A stretch of 64,000 nucleotides of DNA from Azospirillum sp. RU38E (GTDB taxonomy: Bacteria > Pseudomonadota > Alphaproteobacteria > Azospirillales > Azospirillaceae): positions 930,001-994,000 of the forward strand of contig NZ_FZOI01000001.1 in the NCBI RefSeq assembly GCF_900188385.1, given 5' to 3'. The notes below the pieces were generated by a model. The model ran no database searches. It had not been told where the DNA came from and worked only from the letters and a program-made list of their open reading frames with translations. The translations under genes and the position numbers were made by a program. Each line of letters begins with the position of its first letter. The stretch's first letter is position 1. Shown piece after piece: positions 41,118 to 50,126 of the stretch.

Positions 41118-42071
41118 ATGGCGGTGGCGCGGCCTGTCGTCGCTGTTACCGGGGGGACCGGCTTTCTCGGGCGCCATCTGGTGGCGGCGCTCTGGCAGGC
41201 CGGGTATCAGCCCCGGTTGCTGGTGCGCCAGGATCCCGCTCACCCGCTGCTGGAGGGAATTCACCCGCAGCTGGTGCCCGGCGATCTGGGGGATGAGGCC
41301 GCCTTGGCCCGGCTGGTGACGGGCGCCGACACGGTCATCCATGCTGGCGGGTTGATCAAGGCGGCCAGCCGCGCCGCTTTTTTTGCGGTCAATGAAGGCG
41401 GATCGGCGCGGCTGGGGCGGGCATTGGCCCGCCATGCGCCACAGGCCCGTTTTCTGGTGACTTCCAGCCAGGCCGCGCGGGAGCCGGCGCTTTCCGACTA
41501 TGCCGCCAGCAAGCGGGCGGGGGAGGATGCGGCGATTGCCGCCTATGGCGGGGAAAACTGGCTGATCATCCGTCCCCCGGCGATCTACGGCCCCTGGGAC
41601 CGGGAAACCCTGTCCTTGTTCAAGGCCGCCGCCGGCCCCGTGGTGCCGGTGCTGGGGGGAAAGGCGGCGCGTATCGCTATGCTGCATGTCAGTGACGCTG
41701 CCGCCGCGATCACTGCCCTGGTTGCCCCCGGCGTGATGGGGCGCTGCTATACCCTTTGCGACGGCCAACATGCCGGCTATGGCTGGGATGAACTGCTGGA
41801 TTGCGCGGCGGCGGCGGTTGGGCACCGGGCCTTGCGGTTGCGCGTGCCGCCCGGCCTGCTGTCGCTGCTAGGCAGGCTTTCCGGCCTTCAGGCCCGCCTG
41901 ACCGGCCGGCCTGCTATGTTGACACGGGGAAAGGTGCAGGAAATTCTGCACCCTGATTGGACAGTGGCAGTGACGGACATGCCGGATTCGGGTCTTTGGT
42001 GTCCCAAAATCGGATTGACGGAGGGTTTCCGTGCCACGGCAGGTTGGTATCGTTCCCACGGCTGGATATAG
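41118..42071 (+). CDS. cerR: NAD(P)-dependent epimerase/reductase, ceramide reductase candidate
   Basis: 317 aa extended short-chain dehydrogenase. The Rossmann motif VTGGTGFLGRHLVAAL is at the amino end; the catalytic set is LVTSSQAAR with YAASK (Tyr and Lys); IIRPPAIYGPWD follows. In Caulobacter the equivalent gene of this locus reduces the 3-keto group of the oxidised ceramide. The assignment rests on fold plus position between the acyl-AMP ligase and the acyl carrier protein. ATG at 41118 overlaps the upstream unit by context only (1-nt gap). Confidence 0.8.
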   Translation: MAVARPVVAVTGGTGFLGRHLVAALWQAGYQPRLLVRQDPAHPLLEGIHPQLVPGDLGDEAALARLVTGADTVIHAGGLIKAASRAAFFAVNEGGSARLGRALARHAPQARFLVTSSQAAREPALSDYAASKRAGEDAAIAAYGGENWLIIRPPAIYGPWDRETLSLFKAAAGPVVPVLGGKAARIAMLHVSDAAAAITALVAPGVMGRCYTLCDGQHAGYGWDELLDCAAAAVGHRALRLRVPPGLLSLLGRLSGLQARLTGRPAMLTRGKVQEILHPDWTVAVTDMPDSGLWCPKIGLTEGFRATAGWYRSHGWI

Positions 42072-42307
42072 TTAACGCGCACCTGGGTGTGACAAGGTGT
42101 TGCGGAATTACCCAATGCTGTGTCTTCTGTCACAGCGGTGGCGTTCTGATGATGGTTTGTTCTTGCATCCATGGGCGTTGCATTTACCTTACGGGATCGT
42201 GACGCTTTTCTGATCGCGCAGGGGGGCACCTGGGCTGTCAGTTGGTACAACCACGACAACAGCGCGTCACTGCGGCTGCTGTTTTGTATGACTCTGGGGC
42301 GACTTTT

Positions 42308-42559
42308 ATGACTGCTGACCTCAACGAGATCGTTGAAGAGATAATAACTGCCCTGGGGTCCACCCTACCCACGCCGGTCACCATCACGACGGACACCAGC
42401 ATCACACGCGATCTCGGCCTGGATTCCCTGGCCGTGATGGATTTTGTGATGGTGCTCGAAGATAAGTTCGACGTCTCGATCCCGCTGGAGCGGATTGCGG
42501 AGGTCGAAACCATTGGCGACCTGGCCAGGACCATTCAGGATCTCCGGGGGCGCGCCTGA
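42308..42559 (+). CDS. acpR: Dedicated acyl carrier protein
   Basis: 83 aa. The phosphopantetheine site is DLGLDSLAVMDFVM, with Ser in the GLDSL motif, and helix III ETIGDLARTIQDL is present. It carries the acyl chain used by serine palmitoyltransferase, whose gene starts 4 nt after its stop. The preceding 236 nt hold no gene; a weak TTGCAT (16 nt) TACCTT promoter-like pair lies near 42,163-42,195. The start at 42308 (MTADLNE) fits ACP length; an in-frame upstream start at 42242 is unlikely. Confidence 0.92.
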   Translation: MTADLNEIVEEIITALGSTLPTPVTITTDTSITRDLGLDSLAVMDFVMVLEDKFDVSIPLERIAEVETIGDLARTIQDLRGRA

Positions 42560-42562
42560 GTC

Positions 42563-43777
42563 ATGACCATTCTCGCCAAATACACCCAACTGCGTGAATC
42601 GTATCACAAAATGGCCGCCATCGGCCGGGATCCCTTCTCGGTTCAGTTTGATGGTATCCTGTCCCCGACGGAGGGGATGCTGAACGGTCGTCGCACCATT
42701 CTGCTGGGCACCAATAATTACCTGGGCCTGACCTTCGACCAGAGCTGTATCGACAAGGGTGTCGAAGCGCTGGTGGAACAGGGCACAGGCACCACGGGTT
42801 CCCGCATCGCCAACGGTTCCTATACCGGCCATGGCGATCTGGAAAAGGCCCTGGCTGATTTCTATGGCCGCCAGCATTGCATGGTGTTCACCACCGGCTA
42901 TCAGGCCAATCTGGGCATCATCTCCACCCTGGTGGGCAAGGATGATATCCTGGTGATTGATGGCGACAGCCATGCCAGCATCTATGATGCCGCCAAGATG
43001 ACGACGGGTCAGGTTGTGCGCTTCCGCCACAACGATCCGGATGACCTCTATAAGCGCCTGCGCCGCCTGTCCGACCATCCTGGCAACAAGCTGGTGGTGG
43101 TGGAAGGCATCTATTCCATGCTGGGCGACACCGCGCCATTGAAGGAATTCGCCCAGGTGAAGCGGGAAAGCGGCGCTTTCCTGCTGGTGGACGAGGCCCA
43201 TTCCATGGGCGTGCTGGGCGAAACCGGGCGCGGTCTGGCGGAGGAAGTGGGTGTTGAGGCGGACGTTGATTTCATCGTCGGCACCTTCTCCAAGAGCCTG
43301 GGCGCGGTCGGCGGCTTCTGCGTTTCCGACCTGCCGGACTTTGACATTCTGCGGGTGGCCTGCCGCCCCTATATGTTCACCGCCTCGCTGCCGCCCTCGG
43401 TCATCGCCACCTCGTTGCAGGCCCTGAAGCGCCTGCGGGAGGAGCCGGGCCTGCGCCTGCGGCTGAATTCCAATTCCCGCCGGCTGTATGAGGGGCTGCG
43501 CAATCTGGGCTTCCAGGTTGGCCCGGTGGCTAACCCCATCGTCGCCGTGGCCCTGCCGACCAAGGAATTGGCCATCGCCTTCTGGAATGGTCTGCTGGAA
43601 GCGGGGCTGTATCTCAATCTGGCGCTGCCGCCGGCAACACCGAACAGTCTGGCCCTGCTGCGCACCAGCGTCAGCGCCGCCCATACGCCGCAGCAGATTG
43701 ATACGGCGATTGAGCTGTTTGCCCAGGTCGGCCGCCGTCTCGGCGTGCTGCCCGGTCTGGTGCAGGCGGCTGAGTAA
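42563..43777 (+). CDS. spt: Serine palmitoyltransferase
   Basis: 404 aa, alpha-oxoamine synthase family, PLP-dependent. Condenses serine with an acyl thioester to 3-keto-sphinganine, the first committed step of sphingolipid synthesis. The PLP lysine is in GTFSKSLGAVGGF, the cofactor Asp/His in LVDEAHSMGVLGETGRG, the stacking His in IDGDSHASIYDAAK, and the opening LLGTNNYLGLTFD is typical. KBL and BioF are paralogues, but the linked ACP, acyl-AMP ligase, reductase and lipid kinase genes favour Spt. Immediately downstream of the acyl carrier gene; a terminator follows. Confidence 0.93.
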   Translation: MTILAKYTQLRESYHKMAAIGRDPFSVQFDGILSPTEGMLNGRRTILLGTNNYLGLTFDQSCIDKGVEALVEQGTGTTGSRIANGSYTGHGDLEKALADFYGRQHCMVFTTGYQANLGIISTLVGKDDILVIDGDSHASIYDAAKMTTGQVVRFRHNDPDDLYKRLRRLSDHPGNKLVVVEGIYSMLGDTAPLKEFAQVKRESGAFLLVDEAHSMGVLGETGRGLAEEVGVEADVDFIVGTFSKSLGAVGGFCVSDLPDFDILRVACRPYMFTASLPPSVIATSLQALKRLREEPGLRLRLNSNSRRLYEGLRNLGFQVGPVANPIVAVALPTKELAIAFWNGLLEAGLYLNLALPPATPNSLALLRTSVSAAHTPQQIDTAIELFAQVGRRLGVLPGLVQAAE

Positions 43778-43803
43778 AGACAGGCTTTCGGGTTTGTAAT
43801 GTG

Positions 43804-43836
43804 AAAGGGGCGGTGCCGATGGTGCCGCCCTTTTTT
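43804..43836. terminator. Terminator between spt and the convergent methyltransferase
   Basis: GGGCGG (43808-43813) pairs with CCGCCC (43825-43830), then six T's; A's on the left allow use from the minus strand as well. Confidence 0.75.
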
Positions 43837-44449
43837 ATTCGTCTGTCTTTCGCCAGATACCGGCCAGCCAGCCTTGCTGCCGACGCGGCGCGCCCAATGG
43901 CCGACGCCATTCTTCCACCAGCACGAATCCGGCCTCCCGCATCAGCCGGTGCAGGGTCTGCGGGCGGCGCAGGGCGATATGGCGGCCGTCGGGCATGGTG
44001 CCTTCCAGCCCGTCGCCGGTGGCATCGCAGAAATAGAACAACCCGTCCGGTCCCAGCCAATCCCGTGCCCGCCACAACAGAAAGGGCAGGGCGGGGCTGG
44101 GGATGTGGAACAGCACATGATGGGCATAAAGCGCCTGGAACTGCCGCCCCTGCCAGGGCGGGTTGCGGGGGGACAGCAGATCGAAATGATGGATGGGCCG
44201 GCCGCTGCGGCGGGCGGCGATGGCGGCCAGGGCGGCTGCCCCCTCCACCCCTTCCGCCACAGCACCGGCCTGTTGCAGGGCCAACAGGTCGCGGCCATTG
44301 CCGCAGCCCAGTTCCAGCACTGCCGGTGCCGGCATGGAAAGGGCCGCCAGCAGCCGGCTGATGGCGTCGCTGGTATCATGATCGGCGAAGCTGGCATCGT
44401 ACCGCGCCGCATGGTCTTCATAATGGGCCAGCGTCGGGTTGCCCGGCAT
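43835..44449 (-). CDS. Class I SAM-dependent methyltransferase (sphingolipid locus)
   Basis: 204 aa. Motif I is VLELGCGNGRDLLALQQAG; FQALYAHHVLFHIPSPALPFLLW matches motif IV and its following helix. Its start (44449) overlaps the stop of the nucleotidyltransferase-like gene by one nucleotide, so it is the third gene of a coupled minus-strand operon with the lipid kinase. It may methylate a lipid head group or a small molecule; the substrate is unknown. It faces spt tail to tail. Confidence 0.82.
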   Translation of the reverse strand: MPGNPTLAHYEDHAARYDASFADHDTSDAISRLLAALSMPAPAVLELGCGNGRDLLALQQAGAVAEGVEGAAALAAIAARRSGRPIHHFDLLSPRNPPWQGRQFQALYAHHVLFHIPSPALPFLLWRARDWLGPDGLFYFCDATGDGLEGTMPDGRHIALRRPQTLHRLMREAGFVLVEEWRRPLGAPRRQQGWLAGIWRKTDE

Positions 44450-45381
44450 CAGCGGATGGCCCCCAGGCGCCGCAACCGATAGAGGATCAGTGGGGCGGAC
44501 AGAATCGGGTGGCGCCGCTGCCATGGCGTCAGCTCCAGCCGCACGCCGGAATGGCGATGGATTTTCCAGATAATGTAATCGACCCCGCCCTTGAAGGTGA
44601 AGGCTGCCTTCACCAGCCGGGCGATGTTCAGCAGCTTGCCGGCAAAGCGCCGCCGGTTCCAGGCGGTGCGGCCCTTCTGGCGCTCCTTTGCGCTAAAGGC
44701 GGGGGTGATCGCCTCGCCCACCAGCTGAAACCCGATGCCGCCGAGGGTCAATGCCGGGGACAGCAGGGCAGCATAGCGGGCTTCGGCATGTTCCACCAGG
44801 CTGACGCCGCGTTCGCCCTTTTCCACCCGCAATTCAGCGGCATAGGTGGCGCGGAACAGGGCTTCCCAGAACTGGCGCGGGGTGCCGCTTTCCGGCCCCA
44901 GCCGCACGGCCCAGCTTGCGGCGGTGGCCACGGCACCGGCCAGGGCCGACAGGGTGGCCTGACGGGCGGCGGCATCACGCGCATGGGCCAGAATCACCGG
45001 TTGGGCAAAACGGGCCCAGATGGTGGTGTCCAGGCTGGCGGGCCGGGTAGCGCTGGCGAACTGGTCGGCGCGCAGCACGGCCACCTTGGCCCGCAGCACA
45101 TGGCCCTGCCACGGCACCTCCCAGAATTCCACCGTCGGCGGCAGCAGGCGGGTGGCCAGGGCCAGCGGACGGGAACGGTGCCAGCCGGTCAGGCTGTCCA
45201 CCAGCACATAGAAATCCAGCACCCCGTCGACATCGCCGCTGCGCAGGTTGGAACCATAGAACAGGATGGCGGCGACAGTGCCGCCGCCATGGGCCATCAG
45301 GGCCGCCACCACGGCCTGCGCCGGGGCGGGCGGCGGGCCTTCACTTTCCTGTCCGATCAGGTTCAGCAGCCTGTCCGTCAT
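44449..45381 (-). CDS. Nucleotidyltransferase-like protein of the ceramide head-group operon
   Basis: 310 aa. ILFYGSNLRSGDVDGVLDFYVLVD fits the beginning of a Pol-beta-type nucleotidyltransferase fold (GSxxR then an acidic pair), though a full catalytic triad is not evident. The carboxyl half has basic helices (FSAKERQKGRTAWNRRRFAGK; RRHPILSAPLILYRLRRLGAIR) that could contact membrane. It overlaps the lipid kinase gene at its start and the methyltransferase gene at its stop. By position it may correspond to a gene needed for ceramide-phosphoglycerate synthesis in Caulobacter, but which one is uncertain. Confidence 0.65.
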   Translation of the reverse strand: MTDRLLNLIGQESEGPPPAPAQAVVAALMAHGGGTVAAILFYGSNLRSGDVDGVLDFYVLVDSLTGWHRSRPLALATRLLPPTVEFWEVPWQGHVLRAKVAVLRADQFASATRPASLDTTIWARFAQPVILAHARDAAARQATLSALAGAVATAASWAVRLGPESGTPRQFWEALFRATYAAELRVEKGERGVSLVEHAEARYAALLSPALTLGGIGFQLVGEAITPAFSAKERQKGRTAWNRRRFAGKLLNIARLVKAAFTFKGGVDYIIWKIHRHSGVRLELTPWQRRHPILSAPLILYRLRRLGAIR

Positions 45382-46334
45382 GACGGGATCACGAAATCCA
45401 CCACCTCTTCCGCCGACAGCCGGATACGGCCGGCCGGATAGGTCTCCCCATCCATGATGAAGGGGCGGGGCAGGGCAAGGTCAAGCACCTGCGCACCACC
45501 GCTGCGATAGGCACCGCTGTCCAGCATCCAGGGGCGGGGCTTGCCCTTGACCAGGGCCGGCAGGGCGCGCAGCAGGCGGGGCGGGTTGGCCGCGATATCC
45601 AGATAGCGCAGCGGTGCCGCCCCATGGTCCCAGAAGGGCCAAAGCCCCAGGATCAGCCGTTCCAGGGTGGTGGCCAGGAACAGGAAGCGGTTGCCATCCT
45701 GCGCGCGATGGCCATCGATGGTGATGCCCATCGCTTCCCCGGCCAGCCAGCCATGTTGATCATTGCCGATCAGCGCCCGGCCCAGCACCCCGGCCATGGC
45801 GATCGCCACCGCCGGCCCCTGGGTGAAGCCGGCGCGGTGAATGTGCGAATTGGCCAGTTCCGTGCCACGGGTAAAGGCACCCCCGCCCATGAACATGCCG
45901 CGCACCGGTTCATGCTCGCCATCCGGCCAGTTGATGGACAGGATGGGTCGGCGGGTGACCTTGTCGCCCAGCCGGTTGGCCTGGGCGGCACCGACCAGCC
46001 GTTCCAGTGCCTTCAAGCCATGGCCCGGTGTGCCGACATCAGCGGCAATCAGGTTGGTTTTGCCTGATGCCATGATGGCCAGCCGGGGCGGCCGGTCACC
46101 AAAGGCGGCGGGCAGGGCGGTCAGCACGTCGCGCACGGTGCCGTCCCCGCCATCAACGCAGATCGTGTCCACCCCGTCCTGGGCGAAATCGACCAGCGTG
46201 TCGTGCAGCTCTGCCGGGGTGGCCGGTTCGGCAAAATAGAAACCCAGCAAGGCTGCGGCCTGGGCGCGGGTGTCGCCGCCGCCCTGCTTGTTGCGCTGGC
46301 TTTTCGGATTACGGATCAGACCCAGACGAGACAT
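45378..46334 (-). CDS. cpgB: Diacylglycerol/ceramide kinase-type lipid kinase
   Basis: 318 aa. Begins IRNPKSQRN and carries the ATP-binding VDGGDGTVRDVLTAL, both hallmarks of the DAGK catalytic family that includes sphingosine and ceramide kinases. In Caulobacter the kinase CpgB of the same kind of locus phosphorylates ceramide as the first step toward ceramide phosphoglycerate. Here it is the first gene of a three-gene operon (kinase, nucleotidyltransferase-like, methyltransferase), next to spt. A diacylglycerol or unknown lipid substrate is not excluded. Confidence 0.8.
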   Translation of the reverse strand: MSRLGLIRNPKSQRNKQGGGDTRAQAAALLGFYFAEPATPAELHDTLVDFAQDGVDTICVDGGDGTVRDVLTALPAAFGDRPPRLAIMASGKTNLIAADVGTPGHGLKALERLVGAAQANRLGDKVTRRPILSINWPDGEHEPVRGMFMGGGAFTRGTELANSHIHRAGFTQGPAVAIAMAGVLGRALIGNDQHGWLAGEAMGITIDGHRAQDGNRFLFLATTLERLILGLWPFWDHGAAPLRYLDIAANPPRLLRALPALVKGKPRPWMLDSGAYRSGGAQVLDLALPRPFIMDGETYPAGRIRLSAEEVVDFVIPS

Positions 46335-46571
46335 GACGAGCGCACAAGCCCTTTCCGGTCAGGCAGAAAGCGGGAAACGGCCATCGCCGTTCCGCTGGAT
46401 CTGGGAAAGGATCGGCGCCCGGCACTTGCCGGGTGTGTGCGTGCGGTCAGCGGTCACGGGAGGGAATACCATGTGATGCGATGCGGATTTTGGCCGTCTT
46501 CATACAGGCTGGCGGCGCATTTGCCTATGGGGGCTTTGCCGCAGGGGACGGAACGTCGTAGGGTGCCGCCC

Positions 46572-47498
46572 ATGTCGGCCTTCCGCTTCGCCCATTTTTC
46601 CGATCCACACCTGCCGCTGGCGCCTGACCGGCTCAGCGGGCGGGGCTTTTTCACCAAGCAACTGCTGAGCTATCTCTCCTGGCAGCGCAAGAAACGCCAT
46701 GTGCATCAGCCGGCGGTGCTGGATTGTCTGCTGGCGGACATCCAGGCGGCGGCCCCCGACCATATCGCCTGCACCGGCGACATCGCCAATATCTCCTGGC
46801 CGGGGGAATTCCAGCGCGGGCGGGACTGGCTGGCCCGCGTCGGCCCGCCGCAGCAGGTCAGCTATATTCCCGGCAATCATGATGCGATGGTGTCCGTGCC
46901 CTTTGCCCAGGGGCTGGGCCTGTGGCGCGATTATATGCAGGGCGACCGGCCACCCGCCCCGGATGCGCCCCTGCCGGACGGGCTGTTCCCCGCCCTGCGC
47001 CGGCGCGGGCTGCTGGCCTTCATCGGGCTGAATTCCGGGGTGCCGACGGCCCCCTTGCTGGCCACGGGCCGGCTGGGGCCGGCGCAACGGGAGGCATTGG
47101 GCGACATGCTGGCCGATCTGGGGCGGGAGCGGCTGTTCCGGGTGGTGATGGTGCATCACCCGGTGGCCGCCGGCGTGGTGCGCCGGCGCAAGGGGTTGCG
47201 CGATGCGGCGGCCTTGCGCCACCTGCTGGCCCGCACGGGGGCGGAAATGCTGCTGCATGGCCATGCCCACCGCGCCAGCCTGGCCATGCTGAAAGGGCCG
47301 AACGGCCTGATCCCCAGTCTCACCGTGCCGTCTGCCTCGGCCATCCGGCATGGCCGTTATCCCGCCGCGCAATGGAACCTTGTGACGGTGGACACAGACG
47401 GCGGCGGCTGGCGGGTGCAGGTGGAGACAAGGGGCTATGACGGCGCCGGCGCCATGCGCCCGGTCGCCGGATATACATTATTGCTGCCCTGGGCGTGA
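46572..47498 (+). CDS. Metallophosphoesterase
   Basis: 308 aa, calcineurin-like. All five metal-binding blocks are visible: FSDPHL, CTGDIAN, IPGNHD, MVHHPV and LHGHAHR. There are no membrane segments, so it is cytoplasmic or peripheral. Candidates for its role are hydrolysis of a nucleotide-activated or phosphorylated lipid intermediate, as LpxH does for UDP-diacylglucosamine. It lies between the lipid kinase operon and the permease pair. The 237-nt gap before it carries no gene. The start at 46572 gives MSAFRFAHFSDPHL. Confidence 0.88.
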   Translation: MSAFRFAHFSDPHLPLAPDRLSGRGFFTKQLLSYLSWQRKKRHVHQPAVLDCLLADIQAAAPDHIACTGDIANISWPGEFQRGRDWLARVGPPQQVSYIPGNHDAMVSVPFAQGLGLWRDYMQGDRPPAPDAPLPDGLFPALRRRGLLAFIGLNSGVPTAPLLATGRLGPAQREALGDMLADLGRERLFRVVMVHHPVAAGVVRRRKGLRDAAALRHLLARTGAEMLLHGHAHRASLAMLKGPNGLIPSLTVPSASAIRHGRYPAAQWNLVTVDTDGGGWRVQVETRGYDGAGAMRPVAGYTLLLPWA

Positions 47499-47705
47499 CC
47501 GGAGGCGGCTGCCGGTTTGCCTCCCCCCGCATTTGGTTCTATGGTGCGCGCTTTGGAAAAGTAAGGCCCGGCCGCGCGACGATGAGCATCATGCACGCCT
47601 TCCATGTCCGTTTGGTGAAATGCAATTACCCGTTCCAGGCATTGGAACGGCTGCGGGCTGCTGTTGCCACGCGCTGGGTTGGGGTGGTGTGAGGTGGACA
47701 GAAGC

Positions 47706-48938
47706 GTGACGCGCGGCGAACGGACGGCCATTGTCAGCACCAGGCTGATCGACCGCTATATCCTCAGCCAGACGCTGAAGCCGCTGGCGGCGTCGCTGGT
47801 GGTGGTGCTGATCGCCCTGCTGATGGAACGGCTGTTGCGGCTGTTCGATCTGCTGGCCACCCATGGCGGGCCGTTCGATCTGGTCATCCGCATGGCGGCC
47901 AACCTGATCCCGCATTATCTGGGGCTGGCGCTGCCGGCGGCCTTTTTCATCTCCATCTTCATCATCGTCGCCCGCATGGGGGAGGATAATGAGCTGGATG
48001 CCCTGCAATCCACCGGTCTGTCGGTGCCGCGCATCGCGCGCGCCTTCCTTTGGCTGGGGGCGGCGCTGATGGTGTTCTCCATCCTGCTGTTCGGCTTCCT
48101 GCAGCCCTATGGCCGCTATGGCTACAGCACGCTTTATCACATGGTGGTCAATGCCGCTTGGGATGCCACCGTGCCGGAAGCCACCTTTGTGGATGCCGGC
48201 GATGGGGTGACGATCAGCGCCGATATCGTCGACAAGACCGGCCGCCAGTTAAAACAGGTTTTCGTCCACCAAAACCGTGAGAATGGCGAGACCTGGGTGA
48301 CGACGGCCGCCTCTGGCGCCCTGGCGGCGACGGAGGATCGGGAACGGGTGTTGCTGACCCTGAAGGATGGGGTGCAGGTGCGCACCCTGCCCGATGGCCG
48401 GCAGCAGGTGCTGGATTTCGGCGTGCTGACGCTGGACCGGCCGTTCCAACTGATTACGGCGCCGTTCCGCGCCCGTGGCGACAGCGAGCGGGAACTGACC
48501 TTGCCGGAGCTGTGGACGGAAATGCATGATCCGCACTCCATCCTGCCGCGCAGCAAGATCGAGGCGGAGTTCCATGCCCGCATTGCCCGCGCCCTGTCGC
48601 TGCCGCTGTTGCCGCTGCTGGCGGTGCCGATGGGCATGGCGGCCAAGCGGGCCCGGCGCGGGCAGGGGATCGCGCTGGCCACCTTCATCCTGATTCTCTA
48701 TCACCATTCCATCCAGTTAGGCGAAAGCCTGGCCGATGTCGGCCATGTGCCGGCGGTGCCGGCCATATGGTTGCCCTTTGCGCTGTTCGCCGCCTTATGC
48801 GCCTGGCTGTTCCGGCAAGCGCAGATTCATCCCGGCGTCAACCCGTTTGCCGCCCTGTTCGATGGCATCGATACCGTGCTGGGCTGGCTGCGGCGGTTGT
48901 TGCCACGCCGGAATGCCGGCAAGGGGGCGGGCAAATGA
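47706..48938 (+). CDS. LptF-like (YjgP/YjgQ family) permease in the sphingolipid locus
   Basis: About 410 aa. Helices near the amino end (TLKPLAASLVVVLIALLMERLLRLFDLL) and three near the carboxyl end flank a ~150-residue periplasmic domain (VDAGDGVTISADIVDKTGRQL...), the LptF/LptG architecture. These permeases couple to an ABC ATPase to extract lipids toward the outer membrane. The gene lies in one operon with a second family member, overlapping by 4 nt, inside a ceramide locus. The start is unclear: no ATG exists upstream of the first helix, so a GTG at 47706 or 47694 is probable. Confidence 0.86.
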   Translation: MTRGERTAIVSTRLIDRYILSQTLKPLAASLVVVLIALLMERLLRLFDLLATHGGPFDLVIRMAANLIPHYLGLALPAAFFISIFIIVARMGEDNELDALQSTGLSVPRIARAFLWLGAALMVFSILLFGFLQPYGRYGYSTLYHMVVNAAWDATVPEATFVDAGDGVTISADIVDKTGRQLKQVFVHQNRENGETWVTTAASGALAATEDRERVLLTLKDGVQVRTLPDGRQQVLDFGVLTLDRPFQLITAPFRARGDSERELTLPELWTEMHDPHSILPRSKIEAEFHARIARALSLPLLPLLAVPMGMAAKRARRGQGIALATFILILYHHSIQLGESLADVGHVPAVPAIWLPFALFAALCAWLFRQAQIHPGVNPFAALFDGIDTVLGWLRRLLPRRNAGKGAGK

Positions 48939-50008
48939 CCAATACGATCACACGCTATCTGACCCGTACCTTCCTGGTCCGCGTGCTGTCGGTGCTGTTC
49001 GCATTGTCGGCCCTGCTGCAATTGCTGGATCTGCTGGATGCCGCCAGCAGCGTTTTGCAACGGGGCGGCGGCGCGGGTGATCTGATCCGCTATACGGTGC
49101 TGCGGATGCCGATGATCGTGGAACGGGTGGTGCCGTTGGCGGTGCTGATCGGGTCGCTCTCCACGCTGTGGAGCTTTGCCGCCACCAATGAATTCGTCGC
49201 CATGCGGTCGGTGGGCATGACGCCCTATCAGATCATGGGGGCGCTGATGCCGGCAGCCCTGGTGGTGGCGGGCCTGCATTTCCTGCTGACCGACCAGATT
49301 GCGCCGCGCTCGGAACGCGCTTTCGTCACTTGGTGGGCCTCCACCCAAGACCCGGAGGGGGATGAGGCGGCAAAGCCGGAACCGATCTGGTTCCGGCTGG
49401 GCAATGCCGTGGTGGGGCTGAAGGATATTGGCGATGACGGGCAAAGCCTGAAAGGGCTGGAATATGTGGAGCGTGACAGTCGCGGCAAAGCCATACTGAT
49501 TCTGCAGGCCAAAAACGGTGTCTGGCAGGATGGCAAATGGCAGCTTTCCGGCGTCTCCCGCACCCGTGTCGGTACGCCGCTGGTGGTGGACCAGCTGCCG
49601 GCCCTGGAATGGACGCCGCCGCTGACGCCCGCCAATCTGATCGAGCTGAAGGCCCCGACGCAGAGCATCTCCGTCAACCGGCTGCTGCGCATCCTGCATG
49701 GCGCCTGGGCCGGCAGCCAGAGCCAGGCCTATTACGCCACCCGCCTGCACGCGACATATGCCGGGCCGCTGGGTTCCCTGGTGATGCTGCTGTTGGCGGC
49801 ACCGGTGGCCCATGGCCTGCGCCGGCGCGGCGGGGCGATGGGCAGTCTGGCGTTGGGGGTGGTGATCGGTCTGGCCTTCCTGCTGTCGTCGGGCATTCTC
49901 AATTCTATGGGGCAGGCCGGGGCCATGCCGCCCTGGATTGCCGTCTGGTCGCCGGTGCTGCTGTTCACGGCCATTGGCGGGGCCATCATGGTGCATGTGG
50001 AAGGGTAG
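48935..50008 (+). CDS. LptG-like (YjgP/YjgQ family) permease in the sphingolipid locus
   Basis: 357 aa. It has the same topology as its neighbour: MTNTITRYLTRTFLVRVLSVLFALSALLQLLDLLD at the start, a periplasmic beta-jellyroll-like middle (PIWFRLGNAVVGLKDIGDDG) and carboxyl helices. The start ATG overlaps the upstream stop (ATGA). With the LptF-like partner it should form the transmembrane heterodimer of an LptB2FG-like exporter. No ATPase is encoded nearby, so it may share LptB. Whether it moves LPS or a sphingolipid cannot be read from the sequence; the locus favours sphingolipid. Confidence 0.86.
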   Translation: MTNTITRYLTRTFLVRVLSVLFALSALLQLLDLLDAASSVLQRGGGAGDLIRYTVLRMPMIVERVVPLAVLIGSLSTLWSFAATNEFVAMRSVGMTPYQIMGALMPAALVVAGLHFLLTDQIAPRSERAFVTWWASTQDPEGDEAAKPEPIWFRLGNAVVGLKDIGDDGQSLKGLEYVERDSRGKAILILQAKNGVWQDGKWQLSGVSRTRVGTPLVVDQLPALEWTPPLTPANLIELKAPTQSISVNRLLRILHGAWAGSQSQAYYATRLHATYAGPLGSLVMLLLAAPVAHGLRRRGGAMGSLALGVVIGLAFLLSSGILNSMGQAGAMPPWIAVWSPVLLFTAIGGAIMVHVEG

Positions 50009-50126
50009 ACGCGGCATCTTGCCGGACTTGAAAGCCGGCAAAGGTGGCGCATAGTTTAACGCAACATTGACAAGGGGTTGGGGCCATCGGCAGCCAGCCC
50101 GTGCTTTTTTGGAAAGGATGCGAGGC

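Noticed and set aside
47706-50008. Straight assignment of the two permeases as lptF and lptG
   Set aside because: The context lacks lptD, surA or pdxA and is a sphingolipid locus; the gene symbols were withheld until the genome is checked for another pair.
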